The notes: generated from the sequence alone by a model not told the origin. Positions 1-8,995 are shown, counted from the stretch's first letter. The stretch is 64,000 nucleotides of DNA from Nocardia terrae (GCF_009760405.1 NZ_WRPP01000005.1:372001-436000); one strand, 5' to 3'. Numbers and translations: made by a program.

Positions 1-1559
1 GCGAAGATATCACCGGTCTCGAATGCCACGTGCTGTGGATCGGGCACGCCGGGCGCCCAGGAGCCGCGGCGTAGCAGCGTGGAACTCAGCACTATACGTA
101 GAGTTTCGGTGTCATTACGCACGGTGCGGTCGCGCACCAGCCCGTAGGGCGCGGCGTACTGGGTCTCATCCTCGAGGTCCAGGCCGAGGGCGGCGCGATA
201 GAACAGCGCGGCTTCGTCGAAGTAGTCGAAGGGCTGGGCCAGGCCGAGGTGGTCGATGCCGGTGAGCCCTACAGGCGAGTGCGTTTCGGCCGTGAGTTCG
301 AAACCGGTTCGGGTCGGGGTGAAGTCACCGAGCCAGCCGTCGGAACCGGTGCGGCAGAAGAAGATCGAGGACCCGTCCGGTGCACCGATGTGGGCAAGGT
401 CGGCCTCGGCGGGAGCATGTGCACGGGGCAGGATCGGCGCGAGCATGGCGTCGGCACGGGCGGCCGACCGCCCGGGATCGTCGCTTTCCACGGCGAAAGC
501 ACCGATCTCCGCGAGGTCGGGGTGGTGGTGGTCGGTGATGGTGCCGTTCAGCAGTATCCGCGCCCGCCCCTGCTGCCACAGCTGTACCGGTTTGGTCCGA
601 TGCGTCCCGGTGTGTGTGAAACCCATGGCCGTCAGGGTTTCCGCGATGGTTCCGGCGGCCGCGCCGCCGACGGCGAGTTCGGTGAACGCGTGCCCGAGCA
701 GCTGCGGCGGAGCCGGTGGCCGCGCGATCTCGGCACGCCCCGACCGGAGGGCATGCGCCTCTTCCAGCCACAGCAGTGAGCGCATGGCATCGCGCGCGGC
801 CCGATGCGGATCTGCTTGGCGGAAGACGTCGTTGAAGACTTCGAGCGAGAGCGGCCCGCGGTATCCGGCATCGAGCACATGGCCCAGGAAAGCGGGCAGA
901 TCGAACGCGCCCTGGCCCGGGAACAACCGGTAGTGGCGACTCCATTGCAGCACGTCCATGGCCAGTCGCGGGGCATCGGCCAACTGCAGGAAGAAGATCC
1001 GGTCACCGGGGAGTTTCGCGATCCCCGACGCGTCATCGGTGCGGGACAGGATGTGGAAGCTGTCCAGGCACAGGCCGAGTGCCGGGTGATCGGCGATGTC
1101 GACGATGCGCCAGGAGTGTTCCCAGGTGTTGACGTGCCGTCCCCACGCGAGGGCCTCGTAGGCGACGCGCAGCCCGCGGTCGGCCGCGTGCCCGGCTAGG
1201 ACTCGCAGCTGTTCCGCGGCGAGTTCGTCATCATCCATGGCCTGTGGGGCGACCGAGGAGCAAACCAGCACGGTGTCGGTTCCGAGCTCGGTCATGAGAT
1301 CGAACTTGCGTGCTGCCCGGCGCAGATTCGCCTCGAAATCCTGCCGCGGGACGGCCTCGATGTCGCGCATCGGTTGATAGAGGTCGATCGACAGGCCCAG
1401 GTCCGCGCAGCGCCGCCGCACCTGCGATGGGCTCAGCGGGCTCGCGATCAGGTCGTTCTCGAACACCTCGATGCCGTCGAAGCCGGCCGCCGCGGCGGCG
1501 GACAGCTTGTCCTCGAGAGTGCCGGACAGGCAGACGGTGGCGATGGAGCGTGCAGTCAC
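1..1559 (-). CDS. quiC: 3-dehydroshikimate dehydratase, sugar-isomerase/HPPD-like fusion (partial)
   Basis: The protein starts at a GTG at 1559 and runs off the left edge (about 519 codons seen). The first ~270 residues form an AP-endonuclease-2/xylose-isomerase-like TIM barrel with metal-site stretches such as YEALAWGRHVNTWEHSW and LCLDSFH. A linker then leads to a glyoxalase/4-hydroxyphenylpyruvate dioxygenase-like half (GIDHLGLAQPF, later HVAFETGDIFA). This two-domain arrangement is the bacterial QuiC/QsuB type, which converts 3-dehydroshikimate to protocatechuate. The neighbouring pca operon consumes protocatechuate, which supports the call. The gene diverges from the dehydrogenase/pca operon and shares its control region. 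The C-terminus is not visible, and some proteins of this family act on sugar phosphates instead. Confidence 0.8.
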   Translation of the reverse strand, partial: MTARSIATVCLSGTLEDKLSAAAAAGFDGIEVFENDLIASPLSPSQVRRRCADLGLSIDLYQPMRDIEAVPRQDFEANLRRAARKFDLMTELGTDTVLVCSSVAPQAMDDDELAAEQLRVLAGHAADRGLRVAYEALAWGRHVNTWEHSWRIVDIADHPALGLCLDSFHILSRTDDASGIAKLPGDRIFFLQLADAPRLAMDVLQWSRHYRLFPGQGAFDLPAFLGHVLDAGYRGPLSLEVFNDVFRQADPHRAARDAMRSLLWLEEAHALRSGRAEIARPPAPPQLLGHAFTELAVGGAAAGTIAETLTAMGFTHTGTHRTKPVQLWQQGRARILLNGTITDHHHPDLAEIGAFAVESDDPGRSAARADAMLAPILPRAHAPAEADLAHIGAPDGSSIFFCRTGSDGWLGDFTPTRTGFELTAETHSPVGLTGIDHLGLAQPFDYFDEAALFYRAALGLDLEDETQYAAPYGLVRDRTVRNDTETLRIVLSSTLLRRGSWAPGVPDPQHVAFETGDIF

Positions 1560-1582
1560 AAGCGATTCCAAACTTTGACGAA

Positions 1583-1599
1583 TGTTCGCTATGCGAACA
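1583..1599. promoter_or_regulatory. IclR-type operator, perfect palindrome
   Basis: TGTTCGC-TAT-GCGAACA is a perfect 7-bp inverted repeat with a 3-bp centre. It lies just downstream of the predicted quiC promoter and upstream of the quiC start. Its shape matches operators known for PcaR/PobR-type IclR regulators, and a PcaR-like gene sits at the end of the adjacent operon. Confidence 0.6.
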
Positions 1600-1619
1600 C
1601 TTGTGCGTAATGTAGACAC

Positions 1620-1649
1620 AGGGTAGGGGGTGATCCGAGTCACTGTCAA
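1620..1649 (-). promoter_or_regulatory. candidate promoter of quiC
   Basis: On the minus strand a TTGACA hexamer (1649-1644) is followed after 18 bp by TACCCT (1625-1620), fitting a housekeeping-sigma promoter reading toward quiC. The palindrome at 1583-1599 lies just downstream, where a bound repressor would block transcription. Confidence 0.4.
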
Positions 1650-1718
1650 TCAGCCGACCATGCTGGGCAATTCCGGGTCAAAACTGGTCAAGCGATACAG
1701 AGGATGCCGAAAAGCGAC

Positions 1719-1747
1719 TTGAGTCACCAGCCCGAGAAGCCTACGAT
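1719..1747 (+). promoter_or_regulatory. candidate promoter of the adh-pca operon
   Basis: TTGAGT (1719-1724) and TACGAT (1742-1747) are separated by 17 bp and face the dehydrogenase/pca operon. The operator-like half-sites at 1747-1782 begin at the -10 box, consistent with control by the IclR-type regulator. Confidence 0.45.
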
Positions 1748-1782
1748 GTGCGTATAGCAACCACATGTTCGCATAGCGCACA
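1747..1782. promoter_or_regulatory. tandem IclR-type operators before the adh-pca operon
   Basis: Two copies related to the palindrome at 1583-1599 lie head to tail: a degenerate one (TGTGCGT-ATA-GCAACCA, 1747-1763) and a good one (TGTTCGC-ATA-GCGCACA, 1766-1782). They end about 5 bp before the Shine-Dalgarno sequence (AGGAG) of the first gene. They are probable PcaR sites. Confidence 0.55.
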
Positions 1783-1796
1783 TATTAGGAGACGGC

Positions 1797-2765
1797 ATGA
1801 AGGCAGCGACTCTCATTGCACCGGAGCGGATCTCGGTCATCGACGTGCCCGACCCGACTTGCGGACCACGCGAGGTCCTGGTGCGCATGCGCGGGGTCGG
1901 ACTATGCGGCTCGGACCTGTCGGTGTACCGCGGCCACCGCGCGGTACCCGACCTGCCGTGGATCCTCGGACACGAAGGCGTCGGCGATATCGTCGCCGTC
2001 GGCGCGGAGGTCGACGATCAAAGAATCGGCGAACAGGTCGCGATCGAGCCGAACTACTGCTGCCTGCAGTGCGAGCCGTGCCGTGCCGGGTTCACCTCCG
2101 CCTGTCCGAACCGGATCATCCTCGGCATCAACGCACCCGGCGTCCTCGCCGAATTCGTAGCCGTCCCCGCGGATTTCGCCTTTCCGGTGGCCCCGCACGT
2201 GGAACTGGCAGACCTCGTCTGCGCCGAACCGCTGACGGTGGCGCGCGCCGCCATCCGCCGCTCGGGCATCACCGCCGGCGACAGCTGCCTCGTGGTCGGC
2301 ACCGGCTCCCAGGGCTTGTTCCTGTGCGAACTGCTCGTCGACGCGGGCGTCAAACCGCATGTGATCGAGCCGCATGAGGGGCGGCGGATACTCGCCGAGA
2401 CGCTCGGTGCGACCGCGGCGGCGGAATCTGACAGCGGTTTCCGCTTCCTGTTCGAGACCTCCGGCGTGGCCGCGGCGCTGCCACCCGCTCTGGCCCGCCT
2501 CGCCCCAGGCGGTACGGCCATGCTGATCGGGATCAATGCCGAACCGCTGGGAGTGTCGAGCTTCGACATCGTCTACCGCCAGCTGCGCCTGCTCGGCTCG
2601 CTCATCTACGACCACCCCACCGACTTCGCCGACACCGCCGCCCTGCTCGACGGCGGCCTCTCCCCCAGTCGGGTCCTGCAGGCCGAATTCCCACTCGCCG
2701 AGGCCGCGCGCGCCTTCGAGGCGGTGCGCACCACGCCCGGCAAGTGCTGGATCCGGCTCGACTGA
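1797..2765 (+). CDS. zinc-dependent alcohol dehydrogenase, medium-chain family
   Basis: First gene of the operon, ATG at 1797 behind an AGGAG box; 322 residues, slightly short for the family (about 340). The catalytic zinc Cys lies in CGSDLSVYRGH near residue 39 and the ligand His in GHEGVGDIVAVG near residue 61. A structural-zinc cysteine cluster follows (CCLQCEPCRAGFTSACP, about 84-100), then a nucleotide-binding motif VVGTGSQGL. It oxidises or reduces an alcohol with NAD(P). Being co-transcribed with pca genes and divergent from quiC, it may act on a quinate/shikimate-type hydroxyl, but this is inference because the family is broad (sorbitol, threonine and other substrates). Confidence 0.8.
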   Translation: MKAATLIAPERISVIDVPDPTCGPREVLVRMRGVGLCGSDLSVYRGHRAVPDLPWILGHEGVGDIVAVGAEVDDQRIGEQVAIEPNYCCLQCEPCRAGFTSACPNRIILGINAPGVLAEFVAVPADFAFPVAPHVELADLVCAEPLTVARAAIRRSGITAGDSCLVVGTGSQGLFLCELLVDAGVKPHVIEPHEGRRILAETLGATAAAESDSGFRFLFETSGVAAALPPALARLAPGGTAMLIGINAEPLGVSSFDIVYRQLRLLGSLIYDHPTDFADTAALLDGGLSPSRVLQAEFPLAEAARAFEAVRTTPGKCWIRLD

Positions 2766-2838
2766 TCCACTCTGCCCGATACGAATCCCCTGATTCGAAT
2801 TCCACACGACAGCAACAGATTTCACCGAAGGAGTGAGT

Positions 2839-3663
2839 GTGGCCAAGATTTCGCCCTTGGCGCAGGCGGTGGCCGAGCTCGTACATGACGGCGACACGGT
2901 CGCCCTCGAAGGGTTCACCCATCTGATCCCGGTAGCCGCCGGACACGAGATCATCCGCCAGCGCCGCCGCGACCTGACCCTGGTGCGCATGACGCCCGAC
3001 ATCGTCTACGACCAGATGATCGGCGCGGGATGCGCCCGCAAGCTCGTGTTCTCCTGGGGCGGCAACCCGGGCGTCGGGTCCCTGCACCGGTTCCGCGACG
3101 CCGTACAGCACGCCTGGCCGGTGGCCCTCGAGATCGAGGAGCACAGTCACGCGGGCATGGCCAACCGCTATGTCGCGGGGGCGTCCGGACTGCCGTTCGC
3201 GGTGCTGCGCGGCTACATCGGCACCGATCTGCCGACGGTCACCGACAGCATCAAACCCATCACCTGCCCGTTCACCGGCGAGCAGCTCGCCGCGGTGCCC
3301 GCGCTCACCCCCGACGTCACCGTCATCCACGCCCAGCGCGCCGACCGGCACGGGAATGTGCAACTGTGGGGACTGCTCGGAGTGCAGAAGGAAGCCGTCC
3401 TCGCGGCCCGGCGCAGCCTGGTCACCGTCGAGGAGATCGTCGACGAGCTGACCCCGATGCCGGGCGCGATCGTCCTGCCCGCCTGGGCGGTCACCGCCGT
3501 CGCCGAGGTACCCGGCGGCGCGCATCCCTCCTACGCGCAGGGCTACAGCGAACGCGACAACGACTATTACACGGCCTGGGACGCCATCAGCCGTGATCGT
3601 GACGCCTTCGCCCGCTGGCTCGCCGACACCGTGTACACCCCGACCGCCGGGAGCCTGGCATGA
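2839..3663 (+). CDS. pcaI: 3-oxoadipate CoA-transferase subunit A
   Basis: Alpha subunit (274 residues) of the CoA-transferase that moves CoA from succinyl-CoA to beta-ketoadipate. The N-terminus has the family glycine-rich stretch (EGFTHLIPVAAGHEII), followed by the GAGCARKLVFSWGGNPGVGS region. Two in-frame GTG codons exist. AAGGAG (2828-2833) overlaps the one at 2833, so the GTG at 2839, 5 bp behind that box, is the better start. The stop overlaps the pcaJ ATG (ATGA), so the subunits are translationally coupled. Identification rests on family resemblance plus the complete pca context. Confidence 0.9.
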   Translation: MAKISPLAQAVAELVHDGDTVALEGFTHLIPVAAGHEIIRQRRRDLTLVRMTPDIVYDQMIGAGCARKLVFSWGGNPGVGSLHRFRDAVQHAWPVALEIEEHSHAGMANRYVAGASGLPFAVLRGYIGTDLPTVTDSIKPITCPFTGEQLAAVPALTPDVTVIHAQRADRHGNVQLWGLLGVQKEAVLAARRSLVTVEEIVDELTPMPGAIVLPAWAVTAVAEVPGGAHPSYAQGYSERDNDYYTAWDAISRDRDAFARWLADTVYTPTAGSLA

Positions 3664-4442
3664 CCCTCACCCAAAGCCTGACCGCCGCAACCGAATCCGA
3701 GTACACGGCCGATGAGATGATGGCGGTCGCCGCCGCCCGGACACTGCACGACGGCGCCCGCTGCTTCGTCGGCATCGGGCTGCCCTCCACCGCGGCCAAT
3801 CTCGCCCGCACCACCCACGCCCCCGGACTGGTGCTCATCTACGAATCGGGCACGCTGGGATCCAAGCCGGACCGGCTGCCCGCCTCCATCGGCGACGGCA
3901 TCCTCGCCGAAACCGCCGACGCGGTGATCTCCGTGCCGGAGGTCTTCAACTACTGGCTGCAGCCCGGGCGCATCGACATCGGATTCCTCGGCGCGGCACA
4001 AATCGACAAGTACGGCAATATCAACACCACCGTCATCGGCGACGACTACGCGCACCCGGCGATCCGGCTGCCCGGCGCCGGCGGCGCGCCGGAGATCGCG
4101 GCCTCCTGCGGCGAGGTGTTCGTCGTCGTGCGGCAGTCACGCCGGGCCTTCGTCGACCGGGTCGATTTCATCACCTCGCTCGGCCACGGCCGCGGCAACG
4201 GCGAACGCCATGCACTCGGATTGCGTGGCGCGGGACCGACTCTGGTGATCACCGACCTCGGCGTACTGCGGCCGGACGAGACCGGCGAACTGGTCCTGGT
4301 CGCGGTGCACCCGGGCATCTCCGTCGAGCAGGTACGCGCGGCGACCGGCTGGAACCTGCACGTGGCACCGGATCTGCAGACCACCGCGCCGCCGACCGAC
4401 GCGGAACTGTCCGCCCTGCGCCGACTGCGGGCGGCGTCATGA
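3660..4442 (+). CDS. pcaJ: 3-oxoadipate CoA-transferase subunit B
   Basis: Beta subunit, 260 residues. The catalytic glutamate of family I CoA-transferases is expected in the YESGTLG motif (Glu about residue 62). The GRIDIGFLGAAQIDKYGNINTT stretch further on is typical of PcaJ/CatJ, and GGAPEIAASCGEVFVVV follows. It starts inside the pcaI stop (ATGA at 3660) and ends inside the pcaF start (ATGA at 4439). With PcaI it forms beta-ketoadipyl-CoA in the cytoplasm. Confidence 0.92.
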   Translation: MTLTQSLTAATESEYTADEMMAVAAARTLHDGARCFVGIGLPSTAANLARTTHAPGLVLIYESGTLGSKPDRLPASIGDGILAETADAVISVPEVFNYWLQPGRIDIGFLGAAQIDKYGNINTTVIGDDYAHPAIRLPGAGGAPEIAASCGEVFVVVRQSRRAFVDRVDFITSLGHGRGNGERHALGLRGAGPTLVITDLGVLRPDETGELVLVAVHPGISVEQVRAATGWNLHVAPDLQTTAPPTDAELSALRRLRAAS

Positions 4443-5620
4443 CCGGCGCCTTCCTCTACGACGGCATCCGGACCCCCTTCGGCCGCTACGGCGGCGCGCT
4501 GAGCGGAGCGCGTCCCGACGATCTCGCCGCGCACGTGCTGCGGGTGCTCGCCGACCGCACCGGGCTGGATCCGGCGACCGTGGACGAGGTGGTGCTGGGC
4601 GCCGCCAACCAGGCCGGTGAGGACAATCGCAATGTCGCGCGCATGGCCGCGCTCCTGGCAGGGTGGCCCACCGCCGTGACGGGTAGCACTGTGAACCGAC
4701 TCTGTGGTTCCAGCCTGGACGCCGCCATGCAAGGCTCGCGTCTGATCGAAACCGGGGACGCCGCAACCGTTGTCGTGGGCGGCGTGGAATCCATGAGCCG
4801 CGCACCGTGGGTCGTGCCCAAGCCCGCCAAGGGTTTTCCGGCGGGCAACGAGACACTGCACTCCACGACGCTGGGGTGGCGACTGGCCAATCCCGCCATG
4901 CCGACACGGTGGACGGTATCGCTCGGCGAAAGCACCGAGATCCTCGCGACCCGTTACGGAATCGACCGCACAGCACAGGACGAATTCGCCGCGCGCAGCC
5001 ACCAGCTCACCGCGAAGGCGTGGGACAACGGCTTCTACGACGACCATGTCATCCCCGTGCCCGGGACGCAGCTCACGCGCGACGAACCCCTGCGTCCCGG
5101 CACGACCGTCGAAACCCTCGCACGGCTGAAGCCATCGTTCCGTCCCGACGGCTCGGTCACCGCGGGCAACGCCTCACCGCTCAGCGACGGCGCGTCCGCG
5201 CTGCTGCTCGGCGACGAAAGACTCGCCGACCGCATCGGTTTCGCGCCACTGGCGCGCATCGCGGGTCGGGGCGCGGCGGGGGTGGATCCGGAGGTGTTCG
5301 GGCTCGGTCCGGTCGAGGCGGCGCGAATCGCCCTGCGGCGCGCCGGAATCGGGTGGGACGACCTCGGCGCCGTGGAACTCAACGAAGCCTTCGCCGCGCA
5401 ATCGCTGGCCTGCCTGGCCGACTGGCCGTATCTGGACCCGGACATCGTCAACGTCAACGGCGGCGCCCTGGCCATCGGGCATCCGCTCGGCGCCTCCGGT
5501 GGACGCATCGTCAATCAACTCGCCCGCGAAATGCGGCGCAGCGGCAGCCGCTGGGGGCTGGCCGCACTGTGCATCGGCGTCGGCCAAGGGCTCGCCGTGG
5601 TTCTGGAGGCAACAGCATGA
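4439..5620 (+). CDS. pcaF: 3-oxoadipyl-CoA thiolase
   Basis: Thiolase of 393 residues that cleaves beta-ketoadipyl-CoA to succinyl-CoA and acetyl-CoA, the last pathway step. All catalytic elements are present: nucleophilic Cys89 in VNRLCGSSLDA, NEAFAAQS, NGGALAIGHPLGASG with the active-site His, and the C-terminal Cys in LCIGVGQGLAVV. It starts in the pcaJ stop and its stop overlaps the pcaH ATG. Having the I-J-F genes ahead of pcaHG in the same transcript gives one unit for the whole protocatechuate branch. Confidence 0.92.
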   Translation: MTGAFLYDGIRTPFGRYGGALSGARPDDLAAHVLRVLADRTGLDPATVDEVVLGAANQAGEDNRNVARMAALLAGWPTAVTGSTVNRLCGSSLDAAMQGSRLIETGDAATVVVGGVESMSRAPWVVPKPAKGFPAGNETLHSTTLGWRLANPAMPTRWTVSLGESTEILATRYGIDRTAQDEFAARSHQLTAKAWDNGFYDDHVIPVPGTQLTRDEPLRPGTTVETLARLKPSFRPDGSVTAGNASPLSDGASALLLGDERLADRIGFAPLARIAGRGAAGVDPEVFGLGPVEAARIALRRAGIGWDDLGAVELNEAFAAQSLACLADWPYLDPDIVNVNGGALAIGHPLGASGGRIVNQLAREMRRSGSRWGLAALCIGVGQGLAVVLEATA

Positions 5621-6345
5621 CAATCCCGATCCTGACCGGCTATCGCCGCGATCCGGAAGGCACACATCCACCGCTGAATTCGCCGGACTACCTGTCCACC
5701 GGACTGCGGCATCCAAAGCAGCCACTGGTGTTGCTCCCGCAGCGGCTGACCGAGCTGACCGGACCCGTCCTGGGTGAGGGCCGCCTCGGCAGCAACGACC
5801 ACGACCTGACCGCCCAGCACCGCGCCGCACCACAGGGGCAGCGCATCGTCGTGCACGGCCGGCTCCTCGACGGCGACGGCCGTCCGATTCCCGATGCCCT
5901 CATCGAGATCTGGCAGGCCAATGCGGGCGGCCGCTACCGCCACGACCGCGACCGCTGGGACAGCCCGCTCGACCCGAACTTCGACGGGGTAGGGCGCGTT
6001 CTCACCGACAGCGCGGGCCGCTACGAGTTCATCACCATCAAGCCGGGCGCATATCCGTGGCGCAATCACCACAATGCCTGGCGGCCCGCGCACATCCATT
6101 TCTCGGTCTTCGGCCGCGCCTTCACCCAGCGACTGGTCACGCAGATGTATTTTCCGGGCGACCCGCTGTTCTTCCAGGACCCCATCTTCAACGCCGTGCC
6201 CGAGGCGGGGCGGCAACTGCTGATCAGCCGCTTCGACTACGAACGCACCCGGCCGGGGTGGGCACTGGCCTTCGAGTTCGACATCGTGTTGCGCGGCCAC
6301 GATGCCACACCTTTCGAGGACGACGAGGACGACGATGACATCTAG
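5617..6345 (+). CDS. pcaH: protocatechuate 3,4-dioxygenase beta subunit
   Basis: The 242-residue beta subunit carries the non-haem Fe(III) site of intradiol ring cleavage. Expected iron ligands are visible: one Tyr in the NAGGRYRH region, one in KPGAYPWRNHH, and the His pair in RPAHIHFSVFG. The RIVVHGRLLDGDGRPIPDALIEIWQAN stretch is the usual family beta-sandwich opening. The N-terminal helix segment (MTIPILTGYRRDPEG) fits PcaH. The start overlaps the pcaF stop, and the 3' end overlaps pcaG by 11 bp, an unusually long overlap consistent with stoichiometric expression of the two subunits. Confidence 0.93.
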   Translation: MTIPILTGYRRDPEGTHPPLNSPDYLSTGLRHPKQPLVLLPQRLTELTGPVLGEGRLGSNDHDLTAQHRAAPQGQRIVVHGRLLDGDGRPIPDALIEIWQANAGGRYRHDRDRWDSPLDPNFDGVGRVLTDSAGRYEFITIKPGAYPWRNHHNAWRPAHIHFSVFGRAFTQRLVTQMYFPGDPLFFQDPIFNAVPEAGRQLLISRFDYERTRPGWALAFEFDIVLRGHDATPFEDDEDDDDI

Positions 6346-6880
6346 CTTGCCCAGCACCCCTTCCCAGACCGTCGGCCCCTATCTGCACATCGGGCTGACC
6401 TGGTACGACGGACCGTATGCCGTGCCACTGGGCACACCGGGAGGCTGCTGGATCCGCGGGCGGGTACTCGACGGTCAGGGCGAGGTGATCGACGACGCGA
6501 TGGTCGAGATCTGGCAGGCCGACCCGGACGGGCATTTCGCGCACCCCGACGACGGCCGCGAGGTGCGCCCCGAGTTCCGCGGCTTCGCCCGCAGTGACAC
6601 CCGTGGTGGCGAATACTCCGTCTACACGGTTGTTCCCGGGGCGGTGGACGACATCCAGGCGCCACACATCGATGTCTCGGTGTTCGCGCGCGGGCTGTTC
6701 CACCGCGTCGTCACCCGCATCTACTTTCCCGAGCACACCGAAACGCATCGCACCGACCCGGTCCTGGCCGCGCTGCCGCAGCAGCGGCGAAACACACTGA
6801 TAGCCGAGCGATCCGACGACGGCTACACATTCGACGTACGGCTGCAGGGCGACGGCGAGACGGTGTTCTTCGATGTCTGA
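6335..6880 (+). CDS. pcaG: protocatechuate 3,4-dioxygenase alpha subunit
   Basis: The 181-residue alpha subunit begins MTSSLPSTPSQTVGPYLHIGL, with the PSQTVGP signature of PcaG. It shares the intradiol dioxygenase fold with PcaH (GRVLDGQGEVIDDAMVEIWQADPDG) but lacks the full iron-ligand set, as expected for alpha subunits. The ATG at 6335 is chosen because it begins the conserved N-terminus; an in-frame ATG 33 bp upstream would add residues with no family resemblance. The stop overlaps the pcaB ATG. Confidence 0.92.
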   Translation: MTSSLPSTPSQTVGPYLHIGLTWYDGPYAVPLGTPGGCWIRGRVLDGQGEVIDDAMVEIWQADPDGHFAHPDDGREVRPEFRGFARSDTRGGEYSVYTVVPGAVDDIQAPHIDVSVFARGLFHRVVTRIYFPEHTETHRTDPVLAALPQQRRNTLIAERSDDGYTFDVRLQGDGETVFFDV

Positions 6881-8228
6881 CCGGCTGTTCGACAGCGTGC
6901 TCGCCGCCGGTCCGGTCGCCGAGCACCTCGGCGACCGCGCCTGGGTACAGGCCATGCTGGACTTCGAGGGTGCGCTGGCGCGGGCCTCCGCCGAGGCCGG
7001 GCTGATTCCCGGCGAAGCCGCCGATGCGATCGAAACCCAATGCGATGCAGCGCATTACGACGTCGCCGCGATCGGCGCGCAGGCGGTCGGAATCGGCAAT
7101 CCGGCCGGGCCACTGGTCCGCGCGCTCACCGCGCGGGTGACGCCGGAGGCCGCCGGATACGTACACCTGGGCGCGACCAGCCAGGACGTCATCGACACCG
7201 CCACCATGCTGGTCACCGCGCACGCCCTGTCCGCGCTGGACGGGGATCTGCGCGCCTGCGCCGAGCAGTTGGCCAGGCTGGCCGAAACCCACACCGGCAC
7301 GGTCATGGCCGGGCGGAGTCTGCTGCAGCAGGCGCCCCCGGTGACGTTCGGACTGACCGCGGCCGGATGGCTCGACGGCCTGCTCGCGGCCTCGGACCGG
7401 CTCGAGCAGTTGCGCCGGGAACGGCTGGCGGTTCAGCTCGGCGGCGCGGTCGGAACACTGGCCGCCCTGGGCGATGACGGTCTCACGATCCTCAGCGGTG
7501 TCGCGCGGCGCCTCGGCCTGGCCGAGCCCGTCACGCCCTGGCACACCGAACGCAGCCGTATCACCGAGATCGCCGGGGCGCTCGGCCAGACCTGCGCGGC
7601 CGTGGCCAAGATCGCCCGCGATATCACCCTGCTCGCTCAGACCGAGGTCGGCGAGGTCTGGGAACAGGGACCGCCCGGCACCGGCGGCTCCTCCACCATG
7701 CCCCACAAACGCAATCCGGTCGCCGCCGTCCTGGCATCCGGATCCGCAAGCCAGGCACCGGGATTGGTGGCGAACCTGCTCACCGCGGCGATCCACGAAC
7801 ACCAGCGGGCCGCCGGCGCCTGGCACGCCGAATGGCGGCCGTACCTCGAACTGCTCCGCACCACCGGCTCCGCCGTGCACTGGCTGCGCACCAGCCTCGA
7901 ACGCCTGCGAGTGGAACCCGACCGCATGCGCGTCAACCTGGACCTCACCGGCGGCCTGCTGCTCGCGGAAAACGTCGCCATCGAGCTGGTTTCAGCATCC
8001 AGCGGCGATCTCGGCCGGCAACAGGCCGGAGCGGTGGTGACGGCATGCTGCCGCGCCGCACTCGCCGGGGGCGGCGAGCTCGCCGATATCCTGGCGGCCG
8101 ATCCGCAGATCGCGAAGTACCTCTCCCGGGCCCGGATCGACGAACTGCTCACCCCCGACCGGTATACGGGCTCGGCCGCCGAGTTCGTCGAGCGAGCTTT
8201 GGCGACGTGGAAAGGCCGGTCGCAGTGA
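6873..8228 (+). CDS. pcaB: 3-carboxy-cis,cis-muconate cycloisomerase
   Basis: Member of the fumarase/aspartase superfamily, 451 residues, converting 3-carboxymuconate to 4-carboxymuconolactone. The superfamily signature GTGGSSTMPHKRNP lies at about residues 268-282, and the conserved HLGATSQDVIDTA is near residue 95. The length matches actinobacterial PcaB, which carries a C-terminal extension relative to argininosuccinate lyases. It starts 8 bp inside pcaG and its TGA overlaps the GTG of pcaD. Confidence 0.92.
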   Translation: MSDRLFDSVLAAGPVAEHLGDRAWVQAMLDFEGALARASAEAGLIPGEAADAIETQCDAAHYDVAAIGAQAVGIGNPAGPLVRALTARVTPEAAGYVHLGATSQDVIDTATMLVTAHALSALDGDLRACAEQLARLAETHTGTVMAGRSLLQQAPPVTFGLTAAGWLDGLLAASDRLEQLRRERLAVQLGGAVGTLAALGDDGLTILSGVARRLGLAEPVTPWHTERSRITEIAGALGQTCAAVAKIARDITLLAQTEVGEVWEQGPPGTGGSSTMPHKRNPVAAVLASGSASQAPGLVANLLTAAIHEHQRAAGAWHAEWRPYLELLRTTGSAVHWLRTSLERLRVEPDRMRVNLDLTGGLLLAENVAIELVSASSGDLGRQQAGAVVTACCRAALAGGGELADILAADPQIAKYLSRARIDELLTPDRYTGSAAEFVERALATWKGRSQ

Positions 8229-8995
8229 GTATTCCGGTGAATTACACGATCGACGGTCCCGACGATGGTGATCCGGTGCTGCTCAGCGGCTCCATCGGCA
8301 GCGACCTGCGCATGTGGGAGCCGCAGCTGGCGGCGCTGACCGCGGCCGGGTATCGCGTGGTGCGCTACGACCATCGCGGCCACGGCGGATCCCCCGTACC
8401 GCCGGGCCCGTATACCCTCGCTGACCTGGCCGCCGATGCCCTCGCGCTGCTGGACCGCCTCGATATCCGGCGCGCGCACTGGGTCGGCCTGTCACTGGGC
8501 GGCATGGCCGGCATGTGGGTGGGTGAGCATGCGCAGCACCGGCTTCGGACCCTCACCCTGTGCTGCACGTCGGCGGCACTGCCGCCGAACGCTTGGGCCG
8601 AGCGCGCCCGCCTCGTGCGAGCCGAAGGCATGCGACCGGTCGCGGAGAGCTCACTGCGGCGCTGGTTCACTCCCCGGTGGCTCGCCGACCAGCCCGAGCG
8701 CGCCCGCTTCTTCGCCGACATGATCGCGTCCCAGTCCGGCGAGGGGTACGCATCATGTTGCGCCGCAATCGAAACCATGGACATCGCGGCGGCGCTGCCA
8801 CGCATCACCGCCCCGACGCTGGTGATCGCCGGTGCCGAGGACCCGGCCAGCCCGCCCGACCACGGCCGGAGCATCGCCGAAGCCGTCACCGGCGCCCGGC
8901 TCGAAATCGTCAGCCCCGGTGCTCATCTGGCCAGCGTCGAAGCCTCCGATACCGTCGATGCCCTGATCCTCGCCCACCTGAAGGAGAATCCGTGA
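8225..8995 (+). CDS. pcaD: 3-oxoadipate enol-lactonase
   Basis: Alpha/beta hydrolase of 256 residues that opens beta-ketoadipate enol-lactone. The oxyanion region is LLSGSIGSDLRMW, the nucleophile Ser90 sits in VGLSLGGMAG, the acid is in AGAEDPASPPD and the His in SPGAHLASVE. It starts with GTG overlapping the pcaB stop. In many Rhodococcus and Streptomyces strains this domain is fused to the carboxymuconolactone decarboxylase as PcaL; here a TGA ends it and the decarboxylase begins in a different frame at 8992 (GTGA overlap). Confidence 0.9.
   Translation: MSIPVNYTIDGPDDGDPVLLSGSIGSDLRMWEPQLAALTAAGYRVVRYDHRGHGGSPVPPGPYTLADLAADALALLDRLDIRRAHWVGLSLGGMAGMWVGEHAQHRLRTLTLCCTSAALPPNAWAERARLVRAEGMRPVAESSLRRWFTPRWLADQPERARFFADMIASQSGEGYASCCAAIETMDIAAALPRITAPTLVIAGAEDPASPPDHGRSIAEAVTGARLEIVSPGAHLASVEASDTVDALILAHLKENP

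Noticed and set aside
1902..3002. A 366-codon minus-strand frame
   Set aside because: It is antisense to the zinc dehydrogenase and pcaI, with no domain.
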